From contig NZ_RJKE01000001.1 of NCBI RefSeq assembly GCF_003751225.1, positions 1-64,000 on the forward strand: a stretch of DNA of 64,000 bases. Reading direction: 5' to 3'. Each line of letters opens with the position of its first letter. The first letter of the stretch is position 1. The notes under the pieces are model-generated. The model did not search any database. It was not told the origin of the DNA and was given only the letters and a program-made list of their open reading frames with translations. The position numbers and the translations under genes were made by a program. Positions 47,787 to 56,911 of the stretch are shown piece by piece. This stretch comes from Actinocorallia herbida. GTDB taxonomy: Bacteria > Actinomycetota > Actinomycetes > Streptosporangiales > Streptosporangiaceae.

Positions 47787-47996
47787 TCAGGGGGCCATCA
47801 GGCCTGCGGTCCGGAGGGCGGCGAGCGCGTTGTTGAGGGCGGTGCGCGTCGCGGCGAGGTCCGCCTGGAGCGCGTTGTACTCGGCCTCGGTGGGGCTTTC
47901 GCCGCCGGTGATCTGCGCGGAGGTGAGCGCGGGCACGTTGGCGACGGCTGTGGCCCTGGGCTTGGTGCCGTAGTACGCGGCCTTGGAAGCGGGCAT
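47787..47996 (-). CDS. Small head protein
   Basis: A 69-aa protein (PASKAAYYGTKPRATAVANV, then a helical SPTEAEYNALQADLAATRTA). Short proteins of this kind follow capsid genes in actinophages. Function unknown. Confidence 0.6.
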   Translation of the reverse strand: MPASKAAYYGTKPRATAVANVPALTSAQITGGESPTEAEYNALQADLAATRTALNNALAALRTAGLMAP

Positions 47997-47999
47997 GGG

Positions 48000-48275
48000 T
48001 CAGGCCTCCTTGCTGGACTGGCGGGGCTTGCGCTGGGCACGGGCAGCGGGCTTGCGCGCGGGCTTCGTCGCGGGCTCGGTGAGCAGCTCTGTGGACTCCG
48101 TGGTGGCCGGCTCCGGAGCTGGCTCGGAGAAGGACGGCGCGACGGGGATCTCCCGCGGCCCGCCACCCTGCTGAAGGAGCTGGGTGAGGAGCTCGGCCTG
48201 GCGGTCGAGCCGCGCGCACACCCCGGCCAGGTACTGCTGGTCGGGGGTGCGCGGGATCTCCGGCAGGTCGGTCAT
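48000..48275 (-). CDS. Small head-region protein with basic tail
   Basis: A 91-aa protein: helical start (DQQYLAGVCARLDRQAELLT), then a Pro/Glu linker and a Lys/Arg-rich C-terminus (KPARKPAARAQRKPRQSSKE). Its ATG overlaps the capsid stop (TGATG). The basic tail could contact DNA. Function unknown. Confidence 0.65.
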   Translation of the reverse strand: MTDLPEIPRTPDQQYLAGVCARLDRQAELLTQLLQQGGGPREIPVAPSFSEPAPEPATTESTELLTEPATKPARKPAARAQRKPRQSSKEA

Positions 48276-49417
48276 CAGACGCCGGTGCCGTTGGAGGCGA
48301 CCGACATCTTCTCGTCGACGAAGGTGCCGCCGTAGACGTGCTTGACCTTCTTCTCCGCGGTCTCGGTCTCGAAGGACACGCCCTCGTCGCCCCCGCCCAT
48401 GCGGCGCATGTCCGGGATCCGCTCGTAGAGCGCCGGGGCTTCGAAGCCGCGGAGCCGGCCGAACTCCAGGGCCGGGCGGACGCCGTTGGGGGCGGCGAAG
48501 ACCCACCAGGAGGTGTTGGCGTTGGCGGTGGTGGCGACGGAGTCGATCCAGTAGTTGGTGTCGACGCCGAGGTTGGCCGAGACGCCGTTGCCCTTGATGA
48601 TGCGGACGTTGCCGTTGGGGTCGACGACGCGGTATTCGGTGGTGTTGATGATCTCCTGGGCGACCAGGGACAGGCCGGTGCCGACGACGAGCCGGACGCC
48701 GTTGACGACGATCGGGTTGCCGCGCTCGTCCTTGCGCTTCATGAGGACCGTGATCGCGGCCTGGAGGCTGTCGCGGGTGAGGGCCGGGTTCCCGGTCAGC
48801 AGGTTGCCCTTGAGGGCGGTGTAGTTGGTGGCGTGCGGGCCGGAGGTGTCGCAGTACAGGCGGGTGACGAACTCCTCCTCGGAGTCCCTGACGCTGTCGG
48901 CGAGGTCCTGGGGCATGCGGAAGAACGCGCCCAGGTCGTCGTTGATCATCGTCTCCCAGGTCAGGCCGAAGCCCGCCTCGTACTTGTCGACGGAGTACTT
49001 GTACTCCGTCTCGGTCTGGGCCCGGCGCTCGTGCGGCGCGCCCTCGCCGACCTTGGTGAGCAGCCCGCGCACGCCGGAGGTCGCGAACCTCTTCACCTCG
49101 CGGAAGTCGTTCACCGTGGCCGCGCGGGCGTAGTTCATCCAGGTCGGCACGGTGGCCATGTAGGCGCCGTACAGCTGCCGGTCGAGCGAGTCAGCGAACA
49201 ACTTCGGGAAGTCCGAGGTCGACATGGCCTCGGCGAAGTCGGTGTGGCGGCGGCGACCGACGCGGATCTCGTCCATGAACCGCTCGGCCTCGGCGACCTT
49301 GACCTGCCATTCCGGGTTGCGGTGGTAGCCGCTGGTCTTGCGCTGGCCGCCGAACTGGCCGTGGATGGTGGCGGATTCCTGGTTGATCCGCTCGACGCTG
49401 GAGCTGAAGGTCTTCAC
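48275..49417 (-). CDS. Major capsid protein
   Basis: A 380-aa protein downstream of the protease/scaffold and cement genes. Features include MSTSDFPKLFADSLDRQLYG, AATVNDFREVKRFATSGVRG, DKYEAGFGLTWETMINDDLG and NTSWWVFAAPNGVRPALEFG, typical of Mu gpT/HK97-fold capsids of actinophages. The GTG start is 10 bp after the cement gene. Confidence 0.88.
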   Translation of the reverse strand: MKTFSSSVERINQESATIHGQFGGQRKTSGYHRNPEWQVKVAEAERFMDEIRVGRRRHTDFAEAMSTSDFPKLFADSLDRQLYGAYMATVPTWMNYARAATVNDFREVKRFATSGVRGLLTKVGEGAPHERRAQTETEYKYSVDKYEAGFGLTWETMINDDLGAFFRMPQDLADSVRDSEEEFVTRLYCDTSGPHATNYTALKGNLLTGNPALTRDSLQAAITVLMKRKDERGNPIVVNGVRLVVGTGLSLVAQEIINTTEYRVVDPNGNVRIIKGNGVSANLGVDTNYWIDSVATTANANTSWWVFAAPNGVRPALEFGRLRGFEAPALYERIPDMRRMGGGDEGVSFETETAEKKVKHVYGGTFVDEKMSVASNGTGV

Positions 49418-49427
49418 GGGCGGGTCC

Positions 49428-49784
49428 TCAGTATCCGATCTTGACGGGGATGGTGGCGGTGACGCCGGAGCCGACGTCGGCGAGGGCGTAGCCGTAGCGG
49501 ACGCCGTTCGTGTTGTCCTTGTTGATCTTGTGCGGGCTGGCGGCAGCGTCGTAGTAGACGATGTCGCCCGCCGTGATCGCGGCGTTCACGGTCGTCTCGC
49601 CCTTGACCAGCAGGTTCGCCACCCCGGTGCACAGGACCGAGGTCTTGCCGTCGGACTGCTCGTCGGTGATGGCGACGCCGGGGATCTGACCGATCAGGAC
49701 CGGGTCACCGGAGACGGGGGTCGCCGGGGCGGTCACGGCCACGTAGAGGGCGTCGCCCGCTTCGTGCACGATGTTTCGAGCCAT
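49428..49784 (-). CDS. Capsid cement (DUF2190-like) protein
   Basis: A 118-aa beta-barrel protein: VHEAGDALYVAVTAPATPVS, GDPVLIGQIPGVAITDEQSD, GDIVYYDAAASPHKINKDN and VGSGVTATIPVKIGY. This is the characteristic DUF2190 pattern of decoration proteins that stabilise expanded capsids. Confidence 0.8.
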   Translation of the reverse strand: MARNIVHEAGDALYVAVTAPATPVSGDPVLIGQIPGVAITDEQSDGKTSVLCTGVANLLVKGETTVNAAITAGDIVYYDAAASPHKINKDNTNGVRYGYALADVGSGVTATIPVKIGY

Positions 49785-49801
49785 GAGTGCTCAGACCTCT
49801 C

Positions 49802-51229
49802 TCAGAAGGGGCGGCCGGTGGCGGCGAGCTCGGCGGCCTCGGGCGACATGCCGCGGGCGATGTAGGACTCGCGCAGCGAGGCCGTCGCGACGGAGGCGTC
49901 CGGGGCGGCAGGCTGGCCGGACTCTCCGAGGTCGGACGGGCGGCCGACGCCGGTCTGCTCGGCGAGCTCGGCGACGTAGGCGCGCTCGGTCGCGATGGCC
50001 CCGGCGACGCGGGCCCGGTAGATCGACTCGTCCAGGGCGCCGTCGCGCAGCGGGATGCTGGTGGACTCCGTGAGGGCCGCCTGCAGGCGGGTCCGGGACG
50101 GGGCGGGCAGGTCGGACTCGGAGAGCAGGGTCGCGGCGATCGGCCGGGCGGCCTCGGTCGCCTCGAAGCGGGCGAGCCGCTCGTTGGTGGCGGCCTGCGC
50201 GGCGGTCGCCTCCTCGGCGGCCTGGCGGGCGGCGGCGGCCTCGGCGAGCGCGGCGTCCCGCTCGGCGTTCATCGTCGCGATCTGGGCTTCGGACAGCTCG
50301 GGCACGCGGCCCTCCTTCTCGGTAGCGGGCGGGGTGCCCGGGGCGTTCTCGGTGACCGGAGCAGGCACGGGCGGCTCCGGCTTGGTGTCGGGGATCAGGT
50401 CGGGCTTCGCGGGGGTGGCCTCAGAGACCTCGGTGGAGTCCTCGGGCGACTGCCACCGGCCGCGGGCGTAGAGCTGCGGGTGGTCGGCCTCGACCCGGCG
50501 CACGAAGACGGAGAGGGCGTCGCCGAGCGCGGACGACAGGCCGATGCGCTCGGGGCGGGTGAGGTAGCCGTTGCCGTACATCTCGTCGGCGATGCCGGTG
50601 AAGATCGAGTGGAGGCGCGCTTCGAGGTGCACCCCGGCAGTCGCGCGCTCCTGCAGCAGCGCCGCGGCGCCTTCCTTCAGCTCGGCCGTCTTCTCCACGG
50701 CCGGCGGCCCGCTGATCGACTCGATCAGCGCGAGGACCTTGCCGCCAGCCCCGGCCCGGGTCACCCAGTCGACGCTGATGCCCTCACCGAGCTCGGTGAC
50801 GATCGGGCCCTTGCGGCCTTCGGCCTCGCCGTACTCGACGGTGCCGGTCGCCCGGATCGACAGGCCGATGGCCTTGGCGTACTCCTCGTTGAGGAGGTCG
50901 GCCCACTGGGGGAAGACCTCGACCTCAGCGACCAGGCCGCGCTCGACGTCGTCCCACACCGGGTGGGACACGGTGACGGAGGCGAGGTTCCGCACCGACC
51001 CTTCGGGACGGACCGCCTGCTCCTCGACTGTCGGGTGGTCGAGGAACTGGAAGGTGCCCTTGGGCCAGCAGCTGGGGCCGTCGCGCTTGAGGACTGCGGC
51101 GGAGTAGTAGCCGCTCGATCCCCAGCCCTCCTTGATGAGGAGGGTCTTGAATCGGCGCTTGTCGGTGGGGCCGCGCTGCACGTCGGCCAGGGAGCCGAAG
51201 GCCTCGCTCAGCTCCTGTGATTCGGGCAC
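49802..51229 (-). CDS. Capsid maturation protease/scaffold-like protein
   Basis: A 475-aa protein. GTG at 51229 after GAGGAGGACCAT. The N-terminal ~180 residues (YYSAAVLKRDGPSCWPKGTF, FLDHPTVEEQAVRPEGSV, EYAKAIGLSIRATGTVEYGE) resemble actinophage prohead proteases. The middle is Pro-rich, and ~315-385 is an Ala/Glu coiled coil (AERDAALAEAAAARQAAEEA) typical of a fused scaffold. Catalytic residues cannot be assigned by eye. Confidence 0.7.
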   Translation of the reverse strand: MPESQELSEAFGSLADVQRGPTDKRRFKTLLIKEGWGSSGYYSAAVLKRDGPSCWPKGTFQFLDHPTVEEQAVRPEGSVRNLASVTVSHPVWDDVERGLVAEVEVFPQWADLLNEEYAKAIGLSIRATGTVEYGEAEGRKGPIVTELGEGISVDWVTRAGAGGKVLALIESISGPPAVEKTAELKEGAAALLQERATAGVHLEARLHSIFTGIADEMYGNGYLTRPERIGLSSALGDALSVFVRRVEADHPQLYARGRWQSPEDSTEVSEATPAKPDLIPDTKPEPPVPAPVTENAPGTPPATEKEGRVPELSEAQIATMNAERDAALAEAAAARQAAEEATAAQAATNERLARFEATEAARPIAATLLSESDLPAPSRTRLQAALTESTSIPLRDGALDESIYRARVAGAIATERAYVAELAEQTGVGRPSDLGESGQPAAPDASVATASLRESYIARGMSPEAAELAATGRPF

Positions 51230-51299
51230 ATGGTCCTCCTCGAGGGGCGGCCTGGGCGAAGCAAGGGCAGCTCCAGGCGGGGATCGGTACGTTGGCCGG

Positions 51300-51821
51300 A
51301 TGGAAGACATCGCGGACTGGGCGGCGGTCGTCGTCGCGGGACTTGCGCTGGCCGTCGCGGTGTGGGCGGCCCGAGAGTCACGGGCAGCGCGGAAAGCGAC
51401 GGAGGACGGGGCGTGGGCGGCGCAGGAGAGCGCTGCAGCAGGGGCTCGCTCCGCCAAGGCAGCGGAGGAGTCGGCAAAGACCGCAGAGGAAGCGCTGGCA
51501 ATCCAGCGGGCTCAGCACGCCGCGGCTCAACCGAAGCCAGTGGAGTGGGTGATCACCTGGCAGGGGTTTGCGAGACTTGCGGTGCGCAACATCGGAACGG
51601 GCACGGCCGTCAATGTCACGTTCGACCCAGAGCAGGCCGGGTCACTTGATGTCCCGAGGGAACCGGTGACCTTGCCTTCCGGCCAGTCGGTCGGTTGCGA
51701 GGTGAACTTCGGACGGTCTGCTTCACAGCAGGTTCCCGGCGAGTTGCTGCTTTGCTGGGATGGGTCCGGTGAAGCGCATCCTGTGCCGATCCCTGGACGT
51801 CCGCCGCGGCGAGTTAGGTAG
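51300..51821 (+). CDS. Plus-strand membrane protein inside the head operon (moron)
   Basis: A 173-aa protein. An N-terminal transmembrane helix (DWAAVVVAGLALAVAVWAAR) is followed by an Ala-rich coiled coil (~25-75) and a C-terminal beta domain (GFARLAVRNIGTGTAVNVTF, SGQSVGCEVNFGRSASQQVP) resembling an Ig-like fold. It is transcribed against all surrounding virion genes and overlaps the MuF gene end by 8 bp. This is typical of an independently expressed lysogenic-conversion or exclusion gene. Confidence 0.75.
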   Translation: MEDIADWAAVVVAGLALAVAVWAARESRAARKATEDGAWAAQESAAAGARSAKAAEESAKTAEEALAIQRAQHAAAQPKPVEWVITWQGFARLAVRNIGTGTAVNVTFDPEQAGSLDVPREPVTLPSGQSVGCEVNFGRSASQQVPGELLLCWDGSGEAHPVPIPGRPPRRVR

Positions 51822-52854
51822 TCGGCCGTAGGTCGCGGAGCGGGACCACCTGATAGGAGTCTCTCCACCCCGGGTTCCGGCGGAGTCTCGTCAGGTCCGC
51901 CCACCGGACCTTGCCGGACCGGAGTAGGGCGAGCCTGCGGTCACCCATGATCTGCCTCTGGGTGGCCTCGGGCAGCGCCCAGAACAGCGTCTCGCCGTCC
52001 GGGATCTCGTCCTCGGGCTCGCTCATCCCGGAGAAGCCGAGCTCCTCCCACGTCTTCGCCTTCGGCACCCGCATGCACCGGCCGTTGGCGTGGTCGTACG
52101 GGCCAGCCTGCACGAGTTCGAACACCTCGCCGTGCAGCGCCCAGCAGGACGCACACGTCGACCCGTCCGCACGCGACAGCCACACCCACCCGGCGAGCAC
52201 GTCCGCGGACTCGTCCTGAACCTGCCGGGCGGCCTCACGGTGCGCGTCCATCACCTCGGTCCGCACGACGGTCAACGCCTTGGACAGGCCCTGGCCGTAC
52301 GTCTTCTCGAGCCGTTCCATGACGCGCCGGATCGTGGTGTCGGGGTCGCTGCTGACCCGGACGCCCTTGAGCATCGCCTGGACCATCTCCCGGGTCACCG
52401 TGACCGGAAGCTCTCTGGTGTGCCGGTGGACGTCGCGGTCGGCGTCCCGGACGATCCGGCCGACCGCAGCATCGTTGAGCGTCGGAACGGTCGGCAGCTC
52501 CCGGGGCGGGTACTGCGAGGCGACCATGTGCTGATGCGCTGTCAGCGTTGCCGACACGGCGTCCTGGATCGCGTCGTTCCCTTGGCCGCGGACGATCCTC
52601 TGCAGGGTCGTCATCGCCTGCTCGACCGCGGTCATCGCGGCACGCCACCGCGGCGAGGAGGTGACCGCGCGGCGGCCTGGCCACTTCGTAGCCCGATCGA
52701 GGAGCGCGGCAACGGCACCGCGGAGACGCTCGACCAGGCCGTCCCATGCGACCGACCAGCCGCGAACGATCATGCGGGTTGCGCGGTCGATGATCCGATC
52801 GAGGTACGTGCGGAGCGTCGAGGTCAGCTGGAGTGTCTGCCTGGTGACCGCCAT
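51814..52854 (-). CDS. MuF-like head morphogenesis protein
   Basis: A 346-aa protein. The MuF core is visible: ALTVVRTEVMDAHREAARQV, GWVWLSRADGSTCASCWALH, GEVFE and HANGRCMRVP. It contributes to head-portal assembly and minor capsid content. ATG overlaps the portal stop (TGATG). The N-terminal ~130 residues are helical. Confidence 0.88.
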   Translation of the reverse strand: MAVTRQTLQLTSTLRTYLDRIIDRATRMIVRGWSVAWDGLVERLRGAVAALLDRATKWPGRRAVTSSPRWRAAMTAVEQAMTTLQRIVRGQGNDAIQDAVSATLTAHQHMVASQYPPRELPTVPTLNDAAVGRIVRDADRDVHRHTRELPVTVTREMVQAMLKGVRVSSDPDTTIRRVMERLEKTYGQGLSKALTVVRTEVMDAHREAARQVQDESADVLAGWVWLSRADGSTCASCWALHGEVFELVQAGPYDHANGRCMRVPKAKTWEELGFSGMSEPEDEIPDGETLFWALPEATQRQIMGDRRLALLRSGKVRWADLTRLRRNPGWRDSYQVVPLRDLRPTT

Positions 52855-54473
52855 CAGGCAGCTTCCGGCTCGGTTTCGGCGTCGGGGTTGAGCAGCGCGG
52901 CGGGGTCGCCGCCCTTCCGGAACCGGGCCATCAGCGCCTGGCCGATGGCGCCGTCTTCGCCGCCGGGCGGCTCCCACTCGCCGTCGTCTCCGGTGACGGC
53001 GGTGATGATCGAGTCGATGTCCCGGACGCCGAGCGCCTGCAGCAGGAGCCGGACGACGACGAGGGGCGGCAGGTAGCCGGTGGTGTCGGCCTCGACGATC
53101 GCCGTGACCAGCGAGGTCGGGTCGATCTTGGTGAGGCTCGGCCACACCACGTCGATGGTGGTGTCAGTGTCACCGTCGAGGGAGAGCCGCTCGATCCCGT
53201 CGGCGTCGACGACGATGGAGCCGTGCAACTGCCCGGCCGGGGCGCGGACGGCCTCGGTGATGACGTACTGCAGGATCTCCATGAGCGCCGCGGTATGGAT
53301 GGCGCGGCGGCCTTCCATGGCGAGGCGGGTGGGCTCGTCGAGGGTCTCGGCGGTGGCGCGGGCACCGACCGTCCCGGGGTCACCGAGGAGCATGGTGACG
53401 GGGACGTCCATGGCGGCGGCGACCATCGCGGCGAGAGGCCGGCCGGACTCCGAATCAATGGTCGCCCCGCTCTTCGGCACGGCCTCCAGAGACATGTCGG
53501 TCGGGAGCGAGGCGGTAGCGCCCGCCCAGTTCGATTCGCCGCTGGCGGTGCGGGACGGCAGGGCCGACAGGGCGGATCGGGCGGCGGCCTGCTTGGAGCC
53601 CTTGCTCGTGAGCCGCCACGCGAAGCGGCTGAGGCTCTTCACCAACCTGGCCCAGTCCGTCAGGAAGTCCCTATACGCATACGCCCAGTCGATCGCTGCG
53701 TAGGCGTCGCCGAGCCCGTACTTCCAGCCGAGCTGGGCGTTGACGCGCAGGTGGTAGACCGGCGCGTCCCACCGCACCCGGACTGTCTGCCCGAACTGGT
53801 CCTCTTCCCAATGCGGCCGGTAGTTCGGCCGGTGCCCGAGCGCCGGATAGAGCACAACGTTCGTGGTCGAGGAGGTGCCGGTGGCGGTCGTCCATTCGCG
53901 CCGGTAGAACCACGGCTCCGACACGTCGTCGGGGTTCGTGATGATGTCAACGATCTCGTCGTAGGGCAGCGTCCGGACCTGGACCCTGCCCGTCTTCGGC
54001 GAGGTGAACAGGGCGTAGAAGACGCTGCCGTCCGTGCCGAGCGCCCGCTCATTCGTCTCGCGGGCCTGGGCGCCGCTGAAGGTCCGCAGGTTCGACGGGT
54101 CGGTGAGGAACCGGGCGACGGTCGCGTTGACGTCCTGCTCGCCCTCGTCGTTCCCGGTGGCGCGGGCCGTGACCTCGACGCCCTGCCCCCACACGTAGCC
54201 GTAGCGCAGGGCCAGGCCGCGGCGGATGAGCGGGTTCTTGATCGCCATCAGCCTGCTGACGGAGGCGATCTGGCGGAGGCCTTCGCGGGTGAACTCCTGC
54301 TCGGCGGTTCCGAGCATCCGCTGCCAGCCGGGGTCGTACATGCGCCGCTCAAGGTCGGCCATGCCCTCAGCAAGCTGGCTCGTCATCGCCTGAGAGGCGC
54401 GGAGCTGCTCGGCGAGTTCGGTCTGGCCGGTGACCCGGTACCACTGCTCGTAGAGGCGGCTTCGGATGCCCAT
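52854..54473 (-). CDS. Portal protein
   Basis: A 539-aa protein between terminase and MuF genes. NPLIRRGLALRYGYVWGQGV, NLRTFSGAQARETNERALG, DGSVFYALFTSPKTGRVQV and ALAAMVAAAMDVPVTMLLGD match actinophage SPP1-type portals. It forms the dodecameric DNA channel. GAGGAGGCAGCG precedes the ATG. Confidence 0.9.
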   Translation of the reverse strand: MGIRSRLYEQWYRVTGQTELAEQLRASQAMTSQLAEGMADLERRMYDPGWQRMLGTAEQEFTREGLRQIASVSRLMAIKNPLIRRGLALRYGYVWGQGVEVTARATGNDEGEQDVNATVARFLTDPSNLRTFSGAQARETNERALGTDGSVFYALFTSPKTGRVQVRTLPYDEIVDIITNPDDVSEPWFYRREWTTATGTSSTTNVVLYPALGHRPNYRPHWEEDQFGQTVRVRWDAPVYHLRVNAQLGWKYGLGDAYAAIDWAYAYRDFLTDWARLVKSLSRFAWRLTSKGSKQAAARSALSALPSRTASGESNWAGATASLPTDMSLEAVPKSGATIDSESGRPLAAMVAAAMDVPVTMLLGDPGTVGARATAETLDEPTRLAMEGRRAIHTAALMEILQYVITEAVRAPAGQLHGSIVVDADGIERLSLDGDTDTTIDVVWPSLTKIDPTSLVTAIVEADTTGYLPPLVVVRLLLQALGVRDIDSIITAVTGDDGEWEPPGGEDGAIGQALMARFRKGGDPAALLNPDAETEPEAA

Positions 54474-54487
54474 CGCTGCCTCCTCGG

Positions 54488-56020
54488 TCAGTAGGGGGAG
54501 ATGTCGTAGTCGTCGCCGAGCTCGTCGTCCAGGTCCTCAGTGCCGAGCACGAGCGCACCGGTGAGGATCGGGGACAGCAGCATCCGGTTGATGGCCTGGG
54601 TGGTGCCGTCGACCTGGTCGTCGTGCGCGGCGTTCGGGAAGGCCGCGTGCTCGTCGATGTAGGCGCCAATCCACGGCGCGAGCTCCGGGGATGGCAGATG
54701 AACGTTGCCGGCCTCGATGAACGGGGTGACGGCTGAGGCGCGGGCGAGCTTCGACCCGTCGGGCTCGACGGGAATGATCCCGGGGATCCGCTTGGAGAGG
54801 CTGTTGATGACCGCGGTGCCGTTGGCCTTGTCTTCGACGTATTTCCGGGAGGCCTGCGGCCACTTGGCGGTGAGTTGCCGGAATGCCTTGAGGGTCTGCA
54901 CGAACGACATCCGGGCGCACACCTGGTCGAGCAAGAACAGGTCCATGCCCCACCGGCCCCAGACCTGGCCGACGACGAAGTCGGAGTCCTTCTTGTCCTT
55001 GAAGGTCATGTCCCACGACATGGCGACCTCGTCGGCGTTGAGGGCGATGTGTGTGCCGTCCGGCCGGACCACCCAGCGCGGGGAGTCGTACTCGCGCCAC
55101 CAATCCCGGTTGAAGGTGTCGCCTTCGGGTGGGGTGGGGCGTCCCTGGTAAAGGGCGTTCCACACGCGCGACCCGACCGCAACACGGATCTGCTCCCACT
55201 GGGCGACGGTCCGCTGCCGGGAGGAGACGAGGAACTCGCCGGGCTCCCGCCCGAGCGGATCTACCTGGCCCTTCTTCGGGTCGTGGTCTGCGAGGGCCGG
55301 GATGTTCAGGACCCTCCACCGGTGCGCGTCCTCGGCCGCCAGGAGCCGACCGACGATGTCGTCCTCATGCCAACGCGTAAGGATGACGATGACCGGCGCC
55401 CCCGGGGCAAGGCGGGTATTCGCGACGGCGGTCCAGAACGACCAGACGCGGTCGCGCCAGGCCTGCGAGTTCGCGTCGTTCTCGTCCTTGATCGGGTCGT
55501 CGATGAAGATGATGTCGGCCGGCTTGCCGGTCAGGCCGGACGTGATGCCGACGGACCGGACACCGCCGATGTGGCCATCGAGCCGCCACCTGCGCGCGGC
55601 GCCATTGTCGGGGGCGATCCTGAGCCTGAGGTCGAGCGTGCCGTCCGTGCCGTCGTTGGTGGTGATGTGGTTGCGGATGTTCCGCCCGAACTCGTCCGCC
55701 AGGTCCTGCGCGTAGGACGCGATCGCGATGCGGAGCTTCGGGTTGCGGGTCAGCATCCACAGCGGCCCGATCGTCGTGACCCGGGTGGACTTCCCTTCCT
55801 GCGGAGGCATCGTGATGATCAGCCGGTCGCAGCGGCCTTCGGCGACGTCGATGAGCGCGGCGTCGATGAGGTCGAGCGCGCTGGTCTGGATCGTGCTCGG
55901 GTCGACTGCTGCAGCGAGAGCGCCGGGGCTGGTCCACTGGGGGATGTCGTCGGGCTCGGGCGGGTCGTAGTGGCGCAGGAGGGCGTCGGTGACTCCGCGG
56001 AGGGCGTCGAGCGCGACCAC
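54488..56020 (-). CDS. terL: Terminase large subunit
   Basis: A 510-aa protein. ATPase: PPQEGKST Walker A (72-79), IIFIDDP Walker B (170-176), ILTRWHEDD motif III. Nuclease: MSWDMTFKD (Asp337) and a late HDDQVDGT acidic motif. It packages and cuts phage DNA at the portal. GTG start with GGGAGG upstream. No clear small terminase gene adjoins; the HTH protein at 56227-56469 is the only candidate. This gene marks the right end of the virion operon. Confidence 0.95.
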   Translation of the reverse strand: MVALDALRGVTDALLRHYDPPEPDDIPQWTSPGALAAAVDPSTIQTSALDLIDAALIDVAEGRCDRLIITMPPQEGKSTRVTTIGPLWMLTRNPKLRIAIASYAQDLADEFGRNIRNHITTNDGTDGTLDLRLRIAPDNGAARRWRLDGHIGGVRSVGITSGLTGKPADIIFIDDPIKDENDANSQAWRDRVWSFWTAVANTRLAPGAPVIVILTRWHEDDIVGRLLAAEDAHRWRVLNIPALADHDPKKGQVDPLGREPGEFLVSSRQRTVAQWEQIRVAVGSRVWNALYQGRPTPPEGDTFNRDWWREYDSPRWVVRPDGTHIALNADEVAMSWDMTFKDKKDSDFVVGQVWGRWGMDLFLLDQVCARMSFVQTLKAFRQLTAKWPQASRKYVEDKANGTAVINSLSKRIPGIIPVEPDGSKLARASAVTPFIEAGNVHLPSPELAPWIGAYIDEHAAFPNAAHDDQVDGTTQAINRMLLSPILTGALVLGTEDLDDELGDDYDISPY

Positions 56021-56048
56021 CCGCGCCTCCCGAATGGTCCTTGTGCAT

Positions 56049-56086
56049 GCGAAAAGCCCCAGGTCACAGGGTCCTGGGGCTTTCGC
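56049..56086. terminator. Terminator between tRNA and terminase
   Basis: Inverted repeat GCGAAAAGCCCCAGG / CCTGGGGCTTTCGC with a single bulge, lying between the tRNA 3' end and the terminase start. It would end the tRNA transcript. Confidence 0.75.
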
Positions 56087-56105
56087 GGTGGTGGGGGTGC
56101 CGAGG

Positions 56106-56179
56106 TGGCAGGGGCGGGATTTGAACCCGCGGCCTTCGGGTTATGAGCCCGACGAGCTACCGAGCTGCTCCACCCTGCT
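56106..56179 (-). tRNA. tRNA-Met(CAT), initiator-like
   Basis: A 74-nt cloverleaf without encoded CCA. Anticodon CAT lies in loop CTCATAA. The anticodon stem TCGGG/CCCGA contains the three G-C pairs of initiator tRNAs, the D stem GAGC/GCTC gives the bacterial initiator A11-U24 pair, and the first acceptor pair is mismatched (A1-C72). The T loop is TTCAAAT. Initiators normally carry C1-A72, so position 1/72 is atypical. It sits between the terminase gene and an HTH gene and is therefore probably phage-borne. Confidence 0.9.
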
Positions 56180-56226
56180 CCGGCCGACGATATAAGTCAT
56201 CGACTGTGGACTTAGTTTCGGACACC

Positions 56227-56469
56227 CTAGGTCAAGCTGTCAACCCGCGCGCCGGGACGGCCTCGGCGGGCGGCCTGGTGGCGGTCCCGCTCGCACTCCA
56301 GGACAGCACGGCGGGTGACCCAGCTACCTGCGAGCCCGGGAGCCGTCAGGAGCTCGAGGTGGCCGGCCTCGACCCAGCGGCGGATGGTGCGTTCGGAGAC
56401 GTTCGCGGCGGCGGCCGCGGTCTTGAGAGGGATGACCTCGCTGAGCGGGTCTTTGGGGTCGAGCAGCAT
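56227..56469 (-). CDS. Excisionase/MerR-type HTH protein
   Basis: About 80 aa. VIPLKTAAAAANVSERTIRR, then WVEAGHLELLTAPGLAGSWV, is a helix-turn-helix of the excisionase type. The C-terminus is basic. A ribosome site is not obvious, so the start is uncertain. It could be a regulator, an excisionase or the missing small terminase. Confidence 0.65.
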   Translation of the reverse strand: MLLDPKDPLSEVIPLKTAAAAANVSERTIRRWVEAGHLELLTAPGLAGSWVTRRAVLECERDRHQAARRGRPGARVDSLT

Positions 56470-56554
56470 GAGGCCAGTGTGACCGGCGGAGGACGACAAA
56501 GGCCGCCACCGCTTCCGATCTCTCGGAGCCGGGGGCGGCCTGCGGGGCGAAGGG

Positions 56555-56911
56555 CTACCTGCGGGGGCAACCACACGAGACGGATTCGACGACCTCGATG
56601 CGTGAGGTCGTCACCTCCCAGTCGCCGCGGCGGACCGTGGTGGAGGTGGTGACCTCTCTAGCCACGCGCTGGGCCCGGCAACGCGCCGCCGCGGAAGGCC
56701 GGTTGGTGCTACGCCGCTCGATCCGGATGCCGAGCAAGAGAGCCAGGACGGCGCAGACCGCGGCAACCGCCGTGGCGCAGTTCGCGAGGAGCGGCGCCAC
56801 GGAGGGGAACAGCAGCATCGCGCCGATCAGGCCGAAGGCGATGAGGCCGCCTGCCGAGAGCACCGGCAAACGGGTACCGTGGCTGGGCAGGGAATGGTTG
56901 CTCGATTGCAT
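56555..56911 (-). CDS. Small membrane protein
   Basis: A 118-aa protein with two transmembrane helices (AGGLIAFGLIGAMLLF, LANCATAVAAVCAVLALLLG) and a charged C-terminal part (VAREVTTSTTVRRGDWEVTT). AGAAAGGG precedes the ATG. Function unknown. Confidence 0.6.
   Translation of the reverse strand: MQSSNHSLPSHGTRLPVLSAGGLIAFGLIGAMLLFPSVAPLLANCATAVAAVCAVLALLLGIRIERRSTNRPSAAARCRAQRVAREVTTSTTVRRGDWEVTTSRIEVVESVSCGCPRR

Noticed and set aside
56227-56469. Small terminase subunit
   Set aside because: The protein looks like an excisionase-type HTH; position alone is not enough for a terminase call.
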